Below, in pieces: positions 44,936-57,960 of a DNA stretch of 64,000 nucleotides. Source of the DNA: Aquilaria yunnanensis (taxonomy: Eukaryota > Streptophyta > Magnoliopsida > Malvales > Thymelaeaceae); assembly GCA_039654915.1 (NCBI GenBank), contig CM077597.1:30044001-30108000 (forward strand), given 5' to 3'. The position numbers and the translations under genes are program-made. Position 1 is the first letter of the stretch, and each line of letters starts with the position of its first letter. Below the pieces are notes generated by a model that saw nothing but the letters and a program-made list of their open reading frames with translations, did not search any database and was not told the DNA's origin.

Positions 44936-44944
44936 AAGGCTCTC

Positions 44945-47530
44945 CAAGTACTTCCCTTAGTTTAAAATGTCAAGATAAGTAAATCCCAATTTATTTTCCT
45001 CAAATAAGTTTTATTATACAAGAAAAGTGAGCTAAGTAAGGTTGAGTTCCAAAGTGTAATTGGCACTTAAAAGGCAAAAAAGGTAAAATGGTAATTTTGG
45101 CCTAAGTTATTGGCATGACCATAATTTCAATGGAATTTGGTTCACAAAAGTTCTTTTAGATAAGTAAGTTAAGACTGTAAGTGTTTCTAGCCATTTGAAC
45201 TAAAAGTGAAAGTTGATGGATAAAAATGCACTAAGTAAGAAATTGAGCTATTATGTCTTATAATAGCTTAAGTGGCTAAAGGATAAAATGTGTGGGTAAG
45301 AAAAACCTTTCTATGGGACCAAGGAAATATGGAGTAGGAAAAGTTTCAGTGGCCTAAGTGAATTAAAACTAAGTTTGAGGGCCCAAGTGTCAAGTAAAGG
45401 AGAAATGAGTTAAGTGGAATAGTTAAGATATTTTTAGGAAGGAGGATGTCACTATTCATCATCTCATTCATTTGGAAAATTCACGGCTCCCTTTCTTCTA
45501 TGTTATACCATCTCAAAACCTTTTAATCAACCCAAAATTTCATGAAAATTGAAGGTCCCAAAGCCATCCAAATAAGCCCCAAGCTCATTTTTTGTGTATT
45601 TGATGCATTTGAAGTTATTCTAGCAAGTTTTTGGTTCAAACCCTAAGGTAAGCTTCTATAATGCTTGTGGGTTAGTTCTAAGCTGATTAAATTGTTAAAA
45701 ATGGTCTTAATTTTATGCCCTTGGTGTCCTATTTGGTTAAATTCAAGCTTGGAACTCAAAAGAACTTCATTGAGCTCATGTGTACTTGTTGCTTGATTCT
45801 TGCTTTGAGGATGATTTAAGGTAAGGGGTTCAAGTTAATTCAGCTCAAATAATGCATAGAAATGTAGTATTAGATGTAGAAGTGAAGTAGAAACAAGACC
45901 CATATGAATTGACTTTGAGGATTGAAAGATTGAGCAAGTTTAGTGCAATATAGCATATGGTTATGCAATGCTAAGATGACATTGGCAACACATCACTGAA
46001 TGTGCCCCAAAAAAACCAAATGTTGTTGCCCTTGGTGATGCATCACCAATGGCTTTGCCAATGCCTAAGTCCCTTAAGCTTGGGGCACCCTAAGAATGCC
46101 TCGATCTCTCAGTTATCATCCTTAAACCATTCTAAGATGTTTCATAGCTTCGGTTGGGTCTAGAACTCATTCCTAAGTCAGGAACTATGCATTATTTAGG
46201 TGCTAGCTAAGTAGTGTGGTTAAGGTAGGGTAAGGAAGGGTGGCTAAGGGGGTTAAAGTACTCAAGTTGTTACAGGAGCACTAAGGGGATTAGGACAGGT
46301 TTCAAATTCTTAGTTGGCCCTAGTGGGAGGTCTTAGACCTTTGGTCAATGAAGAGGAAATCTAAGAGGATCCCAATAAACTACTAAGGAGCCCTAAGCTA
46401 TGCTTTAAGAGCTTGGCAAGTTGGACCACATAAAGTGGCTAGCCTGCATAATAAGTTAAGGGGAAGAGATAGGTAAGAAGGGAGTAAGTGATGACTTACT
46501 CTAAGTAGCCCATTAGAGATAGACAAGGGTTTAGTAAGGGATGACTTACTCTAAGGTGCCCGTAAAAGGACTTCATGGGGTTAGTTAAGTGCTAGCATAG
46601 GATATGAGGGCCAGTGTCCGAGTAACACAGCCGTATGGGTTCATGGCAGTTTGGAGCACCTTCAGGTGCAAGGAAGTCCTAAGTGCATTTGCATGTGCAT
46701 ATTTCATCCATCCATTCATCCATTATTTGCATTTTTTGTTGTTCTTTTCTTGTTATCAGTTTTGTTGTTTGTTGCTTGATTGTTATGTATGTTATATGTA
46801 TATTTGTTATGCTTTGCATGCTTGCATATGTTTCCCCCTACAAGTGCCGAATTCCTTACTAAGTACCTTCAAGTACTCACCACTTAGATATTGTACAGGT
46901 ATTAAGCGGGCTAGCCGAGCTTAACAGTTGACAAGGGACAGCTGTTAAGGCTAAGTTTTATTTGTTGGAAGGTACTATTTGTTGAAAGGTACTCTTTAAG
47001 TAGGAAATTTTAAATTTCTAAGCTACTTGTAGCATAAGCTAGTACTAACCAAAGTGTTTGTCTTTTAGTTTGAGGCTAAGAGAGTAGAAGGGAAGTGGGG
47101 CTTATCACTTGAAGCTAGCTTGCTTAGGTGAAGAGTTAAGAATGAATCATACTAGATATATGATGTTGCTTCTATATGTATGGTATTTTTATACTAAGGC
47201 GTTGTTTCTATTAGTGTCTATTGGTGTGTATAACATTAGGGTTACATTTGGGTGCATATAATTTTGAGATGTATGAACATAGTTGTTACTTGAAGTTAAA
47301 GCAATGAAAGGTCTTTTTGTCTTGGCTTGTTTTAATTTATTTTCTTAAATATAAAGGCCATGGAACCGTTTTATTATCATTTACTTATTTAATGGTTATT
47401 GCATAGCTAGGACTATGCATGCATATTTTATGTGCAGGGTAGGTTAAGAAATTAGTTGCACGTAAAAGTTTTAAAATATTTTCCAAGTATTAACTTGCCA
47501 ATTGTAACCTGAGTGGGATCATAGTTCCCA
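44945..47530. mobile_element. Non-coding insert in the gypsy element, possibly a solo LTR
   Basis: It separates gag from the zinc-knuckle/protease part of the gypsy element and has no coding motifs. Its composition and length would fit a long gypsy LTR. Ends and target duplication were not established. Confidence 0.35.
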
Positions 47531-47539
47531 AAGAGCCTG

Positions 47540-48780
47540 CCAGTGTTAGCAAATCAGGGCATTAGAATCTTGTTCCGCCACGCCCATAAATGGGGGCTAT
47601 TTCATCACAATGTTTTTCTTTTCCACTGCATAACGATATTTGTCCTAGTTTCCTTCATAAGTGGTAGCACAACGTTAGCTTCCCCACTTCTTTTCTTAGA
47701 GGAAGATCCCCCCTTATTTACCCTTAGATTGCTTATTTGTTATGCCAGCTGGTTGAGCTCTCAACATGCATGCATCTCATGGCTCAATTGAGGAATTTGT
47801 TAATGCTCTTTATGGGATTTTCATGCAAGTCCAAAGCTAACCTCGAATCCCTCAACAAGCCTTAGGTGATAGCAACTAAATCAATTTAGGTGATAGATCT
47901 TGTACCTGAACAGCTTTAACGTTCAACCTTCTTATGAAGTCCTTTAGGGACTGGTCTTTAGCCTGCTAGTGTACTCCCCAGGAAACGGCTAAGGAAAGCT
48001 TGGGAAAGCTCCCAAAAGGATTGGAAACCTTGCCCCCTATTAGTCCCAAACTATAAAGTAATTGCGCCTGTCAAAGTAGAATTGGATTATTAGCACATGA
48101 TTGCATCATATGCTCTTTCCAGTCTCATGGATGTGATATAACGTTGTAGATGGTTGATTGGATTTGTGAGGCTATCGTAAGAGTCTATCCTTGGCATCCT
48201 GAAGCGGTCAGGTGTTAGGACATTAATGATCTCTTCTATAAATGGCTGAAGCAACAAATAATCCACATCGATAGTGGGGCCAAGGTTTCCAATCGGTGGC
48301 TTAGGTGCCCTTAGGTGTTGCTTCATTTGATCCATCCTCAGTAAGATGACACTTATATCACTCGTTTCGAGATCGTCAGACCTCATTTAAAGCACTTTAG
48401 GAAGCTCTTTAACAAAAGTCCTAGCCTTGAGGTAGTGTTTGTCCTGCATTTTCAGGTTTGAGATGGCCTTTGACAACCTCCTCTAGCACTCTGGGAAAGG
48501 CTATTCAAATTTCTTGCTAGACGGTAGCCTTTAGTTGCGCAAAAAAGGCATGTTGAAGGGCTTGAAATTGGTTGTTGTCTAGGATAATAGGGCCATTTCT
48601 CTTCTTGTGGTCACACGGAGGCAACAGGGGCTCTTTGCTAGTGGCTCCTTGGCCATGCCAACATTTTAGAGTTTATGGACTCTTCGGGTAGGTTGAAAAG
48701 ATCTTACCTCTCTCAACTTTCATGCTCATTTTCGGGGTTGTCCTGGTCTATTCATGATCTCTTTGTGTTCACCATTATTG
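47540..48780 (-). pseudogene. Gag remnant of the gypsy element
   Basis: The open piece 48386-48090 ends with FRMPRIDSYDSLTNPINHLQ, a typical plant gypsy Gag block, and RAYDAIMC. Flanking parts have stops. Confidence 0.7.
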
Positions 48781-48798
48781 TTCCCACAAAAGGTGCCA
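48781..48798 (-). other. PBS of the gypsy element
   Basis: Sense-strand TTTGGCACCTTTTGTGGGAA is a one- or two-base variant of the TTTGGCGCC...GTGGG primer site common in plant gypsy elements. Confidence 0.55.
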
Positions 48799-49230
48799 AA
48801 TTGATAGATAAAGTGGTACCAATCGAGCTGGGTCAACTAGCCTTGAAGCTTAGAGATAGTGAACCATAGATCTTGAACTCAAAGACCACATCAGAGCCCT
48901 GGGATGTGCACCTGGAAGAAACTCTCCCACAATCATGTCAACTTATTAAGAGTGATAGGAAGCTATAGTAAGGAGAATTCTGATGGTATTACATATCTCG
49001 GGATTTTTTAATGAGGTTCCTTTATATAATGGTGTGGGAGATCATAAGAGGTCTCCTGGATAAGAATGATCCTATAATAGGGTGATTGAGTTGCCATACT
49101 AATCAGTCTCCTTCCTTATCTTGCTTGCCTTGGGCTTTCTAGATCTTTTGAAGTGGGCTTTTCAAATACATGGACTTGGGTTCTTCATATGGGCTTTTTT
49201 TTGGCCCATGTGATATCACTATCTAGTGGC

Positions 49231-49982
49231 AGCTTTTAGTTTTTTTATCTTTAACAGTTTTATCTCAGCCACTAAATAAATTATTTAAAACTCTAGTATT
49301 GATCACAAAAATTGTTTTCAAACGAAGTCAGAGGCAGAATCAGGGACGGAATTAGAGGGGGGCTACCAAGGGCCTCGCTCTCCCCTAAAATTGTAAAATA
49401 CCTTTCATTTTCTTTAAAATTTATTTTGATTTCTCCTTAAAATTGGTCAAATTTCCTTATAAAAATTATAGATTAAGATAAAATTTATTTTAGTCCATCA
49501 TTTATTAAAAACCTAGGTCCGCCAGTATTTGGAAAACGAAAGAAAAAATACCACAATTTATTATATACTGACTTCATTATTTGAAAAGTCAATAAGAATT
49601 TGAGGGCAATCACCGACGGGCAGAACTCAAACACGTCAGAGCAATAATGTACTGTACTGGTACGGATTGGCCACATGCAACTGCTTTCCCTTTGTCTCCA
49701 TAATTCCACTTGCGTACGTACGTCGTGAGAACGCGGAGAAAACATAAAAACGCGTCAAGAAAGGGGAAACTACAAAAGCACCCCCATAGGTTTGGTAAAA
49801 TTATACCTCTTCTTCTCTTTGTTCAAAAGCCTACAATTTACTCTTAAAATAAGGGGAAAAATAGACTATTTTATATTTAGATAGAGGGAAATTTAGTACT
49901 GTAAATTATTAATTAATAATCAAATTATTATTAAACCATTTAAATTTACTATCATATGTATTTTATAGTTTAAATTAGACTT
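49231..49982. other. Intergenic stretch, no gene
   Basis: AT-rich. A short motif at about 49330-49400 (cagggacggaattagaggg, then gggcctcgctctcccc) resembles a dispersed plant repeat, but ends were not found. Confidence 0.35.
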
Positions 49983-50029
49983 CACTATAACACAGATTCC
50001 AAATCGTGACTAAAAAACACGACTGAAAT

Positions 50030-50520
50030 TCAATTGCTAAGTGTTTCAGTCGTTAAGTAGTTGAAAGTAAAAATGTGCTCTTTTTATTGTGACTGATAGG
50101 CGACTGAAAGTTTCAGTCGCCCAATTATTAGTCACTTTTCAATTGCTAAGTAATCAGAAATAAAAAGGTGCACTTTTTATTGCGATTGATAGTCGATTGA
50201 AAGTTTTCGGTCGCTCACATATTAGTCGCTTTTCAGTTGCTAAGTAGTCAGAAATAAAAAGGTGCACTTTTTATTGTGACTGATAGGTGACTGAAAGTTT
50301 CAGTCGCTCACATATTAGTTGTTTTTCAGTTGCTAAGTAGTCAGAAATAAAATGTGCACTTAACTGATAGGGTGATTGAAAGTTTTCAATCACCCACATA
50401 TTAGTCGCTTTTCAATTGCTAAGTAGTCAAAAATAAAAAAGTGCACTTTTTATTGCGACTGATAGGCGATTAAAAGTTTCAGTCACCAACATATTAGTTG
50501 CTTTTGAGTTGGAAACTTTT
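50030..50520. repeat. About four to five copies of a 120-bp repeat in the CACTA element
   Basis: Units contain ttgctaagtagtcagaaat, gtgcactttttattg, gactgataggcgactgaaag and cacatattagtcgcttttca. Core CAGTCGC/GCGACTG pairs face each other, as in CACTA subterminal binding regions. Confidence 0.75.
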
Positions 50521-50559
50521 TATAGATTTGACTTCAGTTGCCATTCAGTTAGAGTTTAG

Positions 50560-51042
50560 CCACTTCAGCTACCTTCTTTCTTATTTACCCGGTTGTCTCC
50601 CATCTCTTTCAACTTCCCTTCTACTTCCCTTCAACTCCATCCTTTCTTCTTCACTTTGCCAATCCATCTTGGCCTTTCTCTTCACTGTCTGCCCCTTTGT
50701 CCACCTCTCTTATCCGCCTCACTCATCCCCATCACCTCATTGTCCATTATCGCCTGTCCACCTCGCCTCCTCGGCCTCATCACCGTGTCCTCTTCGGCTT
50801 GCTCGTCATTCCTTGTCATGGCCTCCTCGGCCTTTGTCTCGGCTTCAACTCCATCCAACTTAGTCTCCTCCTTGGCCTCTCCATCGTCCACCTCAGTTTC
50901 TTCCTTGACCTCGCCATCATCCACCTTCGTTTTATTGGCCTTGCCGTTGTCTGCCTTGGTCTCCTTTGCCTCAGTCTCCTTTACCTCAATCTCAGCCTCC
51001 TCCGCCTCATCCACCTCGATTTTCTCTAGATCTAAGTTTTGA
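50560..51042. other. Low-complexity open region inside the CACTA element
   Basis: Both strands stay open (plus strand 50593-51042 Ser/Leu-rich; minus strand 51014-50682 Glu/Lys-rich with VDDGE and KEET repeats). Open frames on both strands of a CT/GA-biased repeat are expected by composition. It may be a captured gene fragment, but no family is recognised. Confidence 0.3.
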
Positions 51043-51334
51043 AATTATGAATTTTGAAATTTTTTGAAGTATGATTGTTATATTGAAATTTTTGAATTGT
51101 TCTCTAGATCTAATTTTTGAATTTAATTTTTTTGTTGAATTTTATATTTTGGAATGTATGTTAAATTCTATATTAATGTAAATTTGTTTTATTTAAATTC
51201 ATTATTTGATTATTTTATTATTAATATTTAAAATAAGATAATATTCATAGCAATTTAATGAAAGTATTAATTAAATAAAAAAATGAAATAAATAACCAAT
51301 TAAATTAAATAATATTAATTAAACAATAATTATA

Positions 51335-51627
51335 CTTCCTCCGTCCCAATTTAATTGAAACGTATTCCTTTCTAGGAAGTCCTAAAAAAGGTTGAAACAT
51401 TTCCTCTTTTGAAAAGTTTAAACAATTAAATAATCCTTTTACATGAAACCCAATAAAGACTCTTTTTTTAATCTCCACTCAACCTCTCACAACACAAAAC
51501 CCAAAAAAGAATCTTTTCTTTTTTAATCATTATTTAAAATTTTAATACATAAAAAATTAACACAAATTACATATACCTTAATCTCTGTGCCAAGTCAAAT
51601 GTTTTAATTAATTTGGGACAGAGGTAG
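51335..51627. mobile_element. Stowaway-like MITE nested in the CACTA element
   Basis: Terminal inverted repeats are CTTCCTCCGTCCCAATTTA and, in reverse, CTACCTCTGTCCCAAATTA. TA flanks both sides (51333-51334, 51628-51629). This is the Tc1/mariner-derived MITE signature of plants. Confidence 0.85.
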
Positions 51628-52439
51628 TATTAAATAATAATTTATTTTGTTTTAAAAAAAAAATTATTGTAGCAACTGACTATGGCAGCTTCTAATATAG
51701 CAGTTGAACTAGTCAGTCACAATCCATAATGTTCTCGACTAATTTTTGACTGAAGGTTCCAGTCGCTTTTTGCAATCGCCATTAAATTGCGACTTTAAAA
51801 AATGCAACTACCATCTGCAGTAGCAAAGCAGTCACTTCTGGTCAATAAGTTTAGTCGTGATTTTGCATATATTTTGTAGTGGTTGAAAATGTTGATATGA
51901 GATACCAGTGACAAATACTCACATTTAGGTAAGATGAAAATGAACTGAGCTGAGTAGAGTGGTAAGATGATTATGTTTAGCATGAAATGTCTATCGATAT
52001 TGATATTCCGTTCATGTTTGAATTGGAAAGAATATAAACAATTGTAAATAAGATTTAAGCCACTTGTGCTCTAGTTATAGGTAAAATCGATCAAGAGAAA
52101 AGCTAAAACCAAATCGAGGCAAGTTGATTAATAGGTGAATCAAATTTTTTTAAATTATGTATTAATTTGATAACAACTTAAACAAGTTTTAAATCAAACC
52201 AAATTTAAGCCAAGGTTGAGCTGTTCATGTATTTATCACTCCTACATTTAGGGGGTAAAATGCAAGTCTCTCAGAAAAGGGACCAACTTTGATTTTATCC
52301 AAAACTTAAGGGCGTTTTCATAATTAGCCCAAGATTTCCTTTCTTAAAAAGATTTTATAAATAAAATCAGATCTTTGCAACCGTTGGAAAATTATTAATA
52401 TTGATACATATAATCACCGACGGCCAGGTAGATGGAGTC

Positions 52440-52446
52440 TATAAAA
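52440..52446 (+). promoter_or_regulatory. TATA box of the expansin gene
   Basis: TATAAAA, 67 nt upstream of the ATG at 52513. Confidence 0.6.
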
Positions 52447-52512
52447 CGGAACAAGGTCGAACTTGTTGGTCGATATCAAAGTTTGTCAGTTTGGTTTTTG
52501 GGTTTTTGAGAC

Positions 52513-54823
52513 ATGAAAATTATGGGAAGTGGTGAGGTTTGTGATTTGCTTTGGCGATTTGTTTTAGTTTTAGTTTTGTTATTGGAGGGAATCAATGCTC
52601 AAGCCATCGGCTGGCTTAACGCCCACGCAACGTTCTATGGGGCCGACCAGAGCCCCTTCTCTCTCGGTAAGCTCGAAACTGTAATTTTTTTGTTCATTAG
52701 TGTTTTTTTCAGTGTTAAGAAAAGGTTTATTAGTGTTAATAAAGTGCAAAATTCGGGTATAATGTAATAAGTGTTTAAATAGCATCTGTGTCTAGCATTA
52801 GAGGCTGGAAAAGCTATTTAATGATATCCTTTAGTGTTAGAGGTTTGAAAAAACTACTATATCCTTTAATAATTTATTCTAAATTTTAATACTAATTTTA
52901 AAAACCATTGCCAACGAATCGAAAAGGTATAAACTGCATTTTCAACGAAATTGCAAAGAGTTTTTTTACCCTTTGTTGGTAATTTCTATTAAGGGCAAGA
53001 TCATTTTACTTTCTTGGAATCCATTGTCTTTCAGTTGTACATTTTTTTTTTCATCTAAAATAGTAGCAGTCTAAACTAATGTTATATCTGCCTAATGATC
53101 ATGCATGAGCAATATCTCTTATATATGCATATTAATATTATTGTGTTATTGAGGTAAAATGTTATAAAATTTTTTAAACATACTTTTATGTTTTCTCAAA
53201 CCTAGATTGCAAAATTCATAATATGCCAACATCATTGTATATATTATTTTATGGTTTAAAATAATACTATTTGTAGAATCTTTTGTCAAAAAAATTGTTA
53301 TCATACTTTTCATTGGACATTTATATTATCACAACGTTTCATTAAAAAATTATTAATTTTATTTATAGTTTTAATCTAACAAATTACTTAGACCTTAAAC
53401 TCTTTACAGATGAAGTATAGATAAATTGGTACTCATAAATAAAGCTGACAACTCTGTGCCCTTGTCCGCAATGTCTGGACTATTTCATCAGGAGGGGCTT
53501 GTGGGTATGACAACACCTTCCACGCCGGGTTCGGAGCAAACACCGCCGCTCTTAGTGGTGCTCTATTCCGAGGCGGCGGAGCTTGCGGTGGTTGCTACAG
53601 GGTTAAATGTGATTACAGGGCTGATCCCAAATGGTGCCTCCGTCGTGCCGGCGTCACCGTAACTGCCACTAACTTTTGCCCACCCAACAACAATGGCGGG
53701 TGGTGCGACCCCCCTCGCCACCACTTTGACCTGTCCATGGCTGCCTTTCTCCGCATTGCCCGCCAGGGCAACGAAGGAATTGTCCCTGTTCTCTATAGAA
53801 GGTACTACTTATTTACGTCTTATACTACCTCCGTCAAACCAATCTTACTCCATTTTACTTTTTGAGTCATTCCAATAAATCTTTACAACATTTTCATGTT
53901 TAATAACTTTTTTTTTTACTATATTGCCATTCAAATTTTCATTTTTATATCTATTTTTTTTCTTCAATTTTCTTGATTTACGTATAAAAAGTTTAAGAGA
54001 AAAGTGAAAATAATAGACAAACATAAGTTAACTTAATCCAAAATTCATTTTAACTTAAGTTAACTATATCTGAAATGAATTATTTTACTTTTTACATTTT
54101 TTTACTTGAAACTAATTTTATTTAAAATTCAATATTATGTAGGTGTAATAATTCATTAAAAACACAATTTTATAACCTTACTAATTTTTTATGATTTTTT
54201 CTAGTTTTAGGCATTAAAAAGAAAAATTTATAAAAATTTAATAACATCATAAAAATTTACTTTCAAATGGATTATTATATCTACTTGATATTGACTTTTG
54301 AATTAGGTTTCAAGTATAAAGATATAAAAATAAAAATAAGTTATTTCAGATTAAGTTGATAAGTTAAAACAAATTGGTTGGAGTATATTGGTAGGGTGGA
54401 TGGCGTATATATTACTTGACACGAATTAATTTCTACACGTGCGAGGGAGACGCATTTTATTACCTCCCCCAACCCTTCTAAAATTGAAAAAAAATACTTG
54501 GTGCATGAAGGGTTCCTTGCAAAAGGAGAGGAGGCGTCCGGTTCACCATGAAAGGCCAATCTTACTTCGACATGGTGATGATCTCCAACGTAGGTGGTAG
54601 CGGCGCAGTGAAGGCGGCTTCGGTGAGGGGCTCCAAGGCAAGGACATGGTTACCCCTGCGCAGGAACTGGGGAGCCAATTGGCAAAGCAGCGCTGATCTC
54701 AGAAACCAGGTGCTCTCTTTTATGCTCACTTTGGTCGACGGCAAGACACTAGTATTCCCCAATGTTGTTCCTTCGTCCTGGAAGTTTGGTCAGACGTATT
54801 CATCTCGAAGACAGTTTTTCTGA
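52513..54823 (+). CDS. EXPA: Alpha-expansin (EXPA), three exons
   Basis: Expansins loosen plant cell walls without hydrolysis by disturbing cellulose-xyloglucan contacts in the apoplast. Exons: 52513-52666, 53492-53801, 54511-54823, all with GT-AG borders, giving 258 residues, normal for the family. A signal peptide ([14 protein letters not shown]) precedes [11 protein letters not shown]. Exon 2 encodes the double-psi barrel with [34 protein letters not shown] and the HFD motif (HHFDLS). Exon 3 encodes the CBM63-like C-terminal domain ([31 protein letters not shown]). All expected cysteines appear present. ATGs at 52513 and 52522 are both possible starts. Intron 2 carries a probable MITE. The exact EXPA subfamily was not assigned. 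Confidence 0.93.
53825..54384. mobile_element. Probable Stowaway-like MITE in expansin intron 2
   Basis: The left end TA-CTACCTCCGTCAAACCAAT and the right end, in reverse, TACTCCAACCAATTT are similar with a short gap. The element fills most of the 709-bp intron. TIR matching is imperfect. Confidence 0.45.
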
Positions 54824-55187
54824 AACAGGTTTACGGGATATTGTTTGTTTCCTAGAATCATAAGTTTTATATATGGCCGTAAGGTGTTTTGGAGCTTTTC
54901 CAACATGATATGCTCTGTATACATCAAATGATATAAGACATGGGGCTTGTCTGCTGATATTAACTAATGCAGCAAGCACACGTTATATATTTTAGTTTAC
55001 TATGAACTTTTATTGTTAGAAATGTAACAGTTCAACATTTGGTATAAATAAAATATTTCTTATAATGAGCTTGCAAAATATGATGAGGATTTTATGGCAG
55101 TCTTTAATATTTCATTGTTGTAACCTTTTTACTTGTGTCTTTTGGTCTTAATCCATTTGAAAACATTTTTAATAATCAATCTAATAT
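54824..55187 (+). other. Expansin 3' region
   Basis: An AATAAAA at about 55046 could be a polyadenylation signal. The region ends at the LINE tail. Confidence 0.4.
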
Positions 55188-55249
55188 TTTTTTTTTTATA
55201 CTCAGAAGCAAACTAAAGATAAGAGTTAGGAAATAAAGAAGTAGCATAG

Positions 55250-55744
55250 TCATGTGCTGGAGCAGTATGCTGGTGAGGTACAACTAACAAAGTACAAAAG
55301 ATCAATCTTCTCCAATGCTATGATGAGGGATTGAACTAAACCAGTTAGTGCAGCGTCAAGAGCCACAGAGCTTTGTAAAGCTGCTAAAGCTTGGGAACAA
55401 TCAGTTAGAATAATGATTGAGTATAACCCAAACCTGAAAGCCATTTGAACAGCTCCGTGAATAACCCTAAGTTCAGCTTCAAGACCAAAAGCACATGTGG
55501 GGAATAATTGATCACCTTCAAAGATTGGAGGAGCATTTGAACCAATCCAGAGCCAAGTCGCTACACCCAGACCGGTAGGCTGCCTCCATGGACCATATAC
55601 TATAAAAATTTGAGGAAGGTGAGAATGGAAATTCCATTTATTAATGATGCCCCATGTATCGCACAATGGGTTAGGATGTGTTGCCATGAAAGTATAAGCT
55701 TGATTCTTGAAGTCTCTGGATGAGTGTAATAATTTGAAAAGCAC
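55250..55744 (-). pseudogene. LINE RNase H domain
   Basis: A 164-codon open piece with GLEAELRVIHGAVQMAFRFG and IIILTDCSQALAALQ, matching the Glu and Asp blocks of the RNase H found at the end of some plant LINEs. Confidence 0.65.
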
Positions 55745-56530
55745 ATCCTTCCTAATTCATAAATATTCAACATTAAAAGTTAGTGATTAGAATACCAGCT
55801 CATTCTGTCCAAGCCAAATGGTCTAGAAAGAATAAACTAGAAGATAAAGTCAATCCAAATCCAATTTCTTCTTTGCAGCAAGCAAGTTAAAAAGCCAGAC
55901 TTGGAATGAAGGATCATTGGTAGAAAGAGGATTAGGACAAAAATCTCCCCATATTTCACCAGATCCTGAACATCTCCAGTATAAATGGAAGAAAGTCTCA
56001 TCATGAGAATTATAATCGCCGACAGACAGGGTTTATATTACAACCATAAGTTGTAGAGTTGTTGAGCAAGGAAGTGCATCCATGAGACATTTCCAGAAAA
56101 AGACCTTACATTTGTTAGGCAGATAGGTGCCCCACAAATGATTAAGAACTCTAAAAAAGTTAGGTTCCTGAGAAAGACTGTGACTACTGTAATCTAGATT
56201 GTGATGGGCTGAAGGATTATTAAGCAGCTGGCCTACATAACCTATCTTGACTGAATAGCACCCTGAAGGATTCCCATGCCACTAGACCATATCTGGACCT
56301 TCAGTACTAGATAAGGAAGACAAAGCTAAAATCAACTGAGAGATTTGAGCTAGGAATAAAATATGGATAAGATTTCTATTCTAATCTTGAGATGTCTCAG
56401 AAACAAGATCTTCAATTTTGAGGCTTTTATAGTGCTAGAACTCTAGACTAAAAGTTCTGAGAATGTCTGGAGAGATTCCCGACACCCAGAAATCATACCA
56501 AACTCAAACAGATTTTCCGTCCCCAATGGT

Positions 56531-57960
56531 TCAACTGTGATCAGAGCGTAAAATACTTCTTCCATGAAATAATCTTCTCCAAATAGGATAGCCATTACTC
56601 TTACTCTTAACTAACCAAATAGATTGCAAGCTTTCGCATTTGGCTTTCAAGACTCCATGGATTAAAACATTAGGATTACCTAAAAAGATTCTCCAAAACC
56701 TCTTAGCTAGGAAGGCTTGGTTGAAAAGGTGCATGTCCTTTAAACCCAATTCTCCCAAACCTTTAGGCAACATTAAAAGCTGTATATTTTTAAGCTGGCA
56801 TCCTTTTTAATATTGATGGCTCAACCACCAAAACTTCACTATATTGTTGGACATTTTATTTGAAAAGATGATTGGAACCTTAAACAACGACATAATGTAA
56901 ACTGCCATAGAGGATAGCATGGATTGAATAAGAGCTAGTTGACCAGCGTTATTTAGAAGCTTTTGCTTCCAATATTGAAGACACTTGGCTATCTTGTCCG
57001 TAAGAAATTGAAAGGATGATGATTTGGATAGATTTGGGCATAAAGGACCACCCAAATAGTTTAACATTTCGGGATTAAGCCAAAAAGGAATCATACCACA
57101 AAAGTCCCGCACTAAAGCATTAGGCACATTGCGACTAAACATCCATTCTGATTTGGAGAAATTAATCTCTTGACTAGCTACCAATTTATACAACCGAAGA
57201 GCATTTTTAATAGTTATAATGGCATCTTTCAAAGGATGAAAGAAAATAAGACAATCACCTGCAAAAAAATAAATGATTAATAAGAAGACCATTACGACTA
57301 GCTCTGAGACACAAAAGCTAACATGAGGAATGAAGAGTCATCTGATAACTAAAGAATGCCTTGACACACAGAATGAATAGATAAGGTGACAAAAGATCCC
57401 TTATCTCAGTCCTGCCTAAAGGTTATACCAGTTAGTGCTATTACCATACATAATGAGAAAGATCCAAGACTCTAGGAATTATGTAGTCTTAAAAACCTTT
57501 TCCATAAAAAAACCACTTGTATCATAGGCTTTGCAGATGTCTAATTTTAAAACAGCCTTAATGCCTCGAGGACCGCTCTTAATGTTAGATTGTTTGACTT
57601 CCTATAGAATCTCATGAGCAATGATAATATTGTTCTGGATGTGACAACTAGGAATGACGACATTCTAAAAATCATAAACTACAGAAGAAATAATTGGTTT
57701 CAGATGGTTAACCAGGACCTTGGCAATCACTTTATATAAAGTGTTGCAAAGGCTGACAGGACGGCTATGCAGTGAGCTTATCTGATTTTAGGGATGAGGG
57801 AAATAAATGTGCGATTAATTTGTCTAAGGATAAACCTTCATTTAGAAAAGAAAGAACTGCCTCAAAGATAGAATTGCCTATAATATGCCAATATTTCTAA
57901 AAAACAAGAGGTGGGAGACCATTTGGACCAAGAGCCTTAAGGTGACAAGTTCAAAGATAG
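56531..57960 (-). pseudogene. LINE reverse transcriptase remnant
   Basis: Blocks in order: CNTLYKVIAKVLVNHLKPII, KAVLKLDICKAYD, LSPYLFILCVKAF and FFAGDCLIFF in place of FADD (first catalytic Asp changed to Gly). Then come YLGGPLCPN, YWKQKLLNNAGQLALIQSML, and LGELGLKDMHLFNQAFLAKR of the C-terminal part. Confidence 0.75.

Larger units (their letters stand above)
38150..49230 (-). mobile_element. Degenerate Ty3/gypsy element (Tat-like), broken by nested insertions
   Basis: In minus order: PBS near 48790, gag, zinc knuckle near 44900, RT (43680-43195), second half of RT and RNase H (41640-40600), and integrase (40560-39696, continuing at 38606). Three foreign blocks interrupt it: 47530-44945, 43190-41650 and 39687-38615. 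The RNase H and integrase types suggest the Tat clade. Neither LTR could be delimited precisely; sequence right of the PBS to about 49230 is the likely 5' LTR. Confidence 0.75.
49983..51881. mobile_element. Non-autonomous CACTA transposon upstream of the expansin gene
   Basis: The left end is CACTATAACACAGATTCC. The right end, read in reverse, is CACTACAAAATATATGC. The subterminal ATCGTGACTAAAAA matches AATCACGACTAAAC. Flanking triplets are CTT and GTT (one mismatch). It holds an array of about 120-bp repeats (50030-50520), a low-complexity region and a nested MITE. No transposase motif is present. Confidence 0.75.

Noticed and set aside
49330..49410. Dispersed repeat resembling a known plant element
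   Set aside because: No termini or target duplication found; too short to assign.
50593..51042. 149-codon Ser/Leu-rich protein
   Set aside because: The opposite strand is equally open and the sequence is low-complexity; no family recognised, so listed only as a low-complexity region.
55250..55744. Independent host RNase H-like gene
   Set aside because: It lies in order behind LINE RT and before an A tail on the same strand, so it is the LINE domain.
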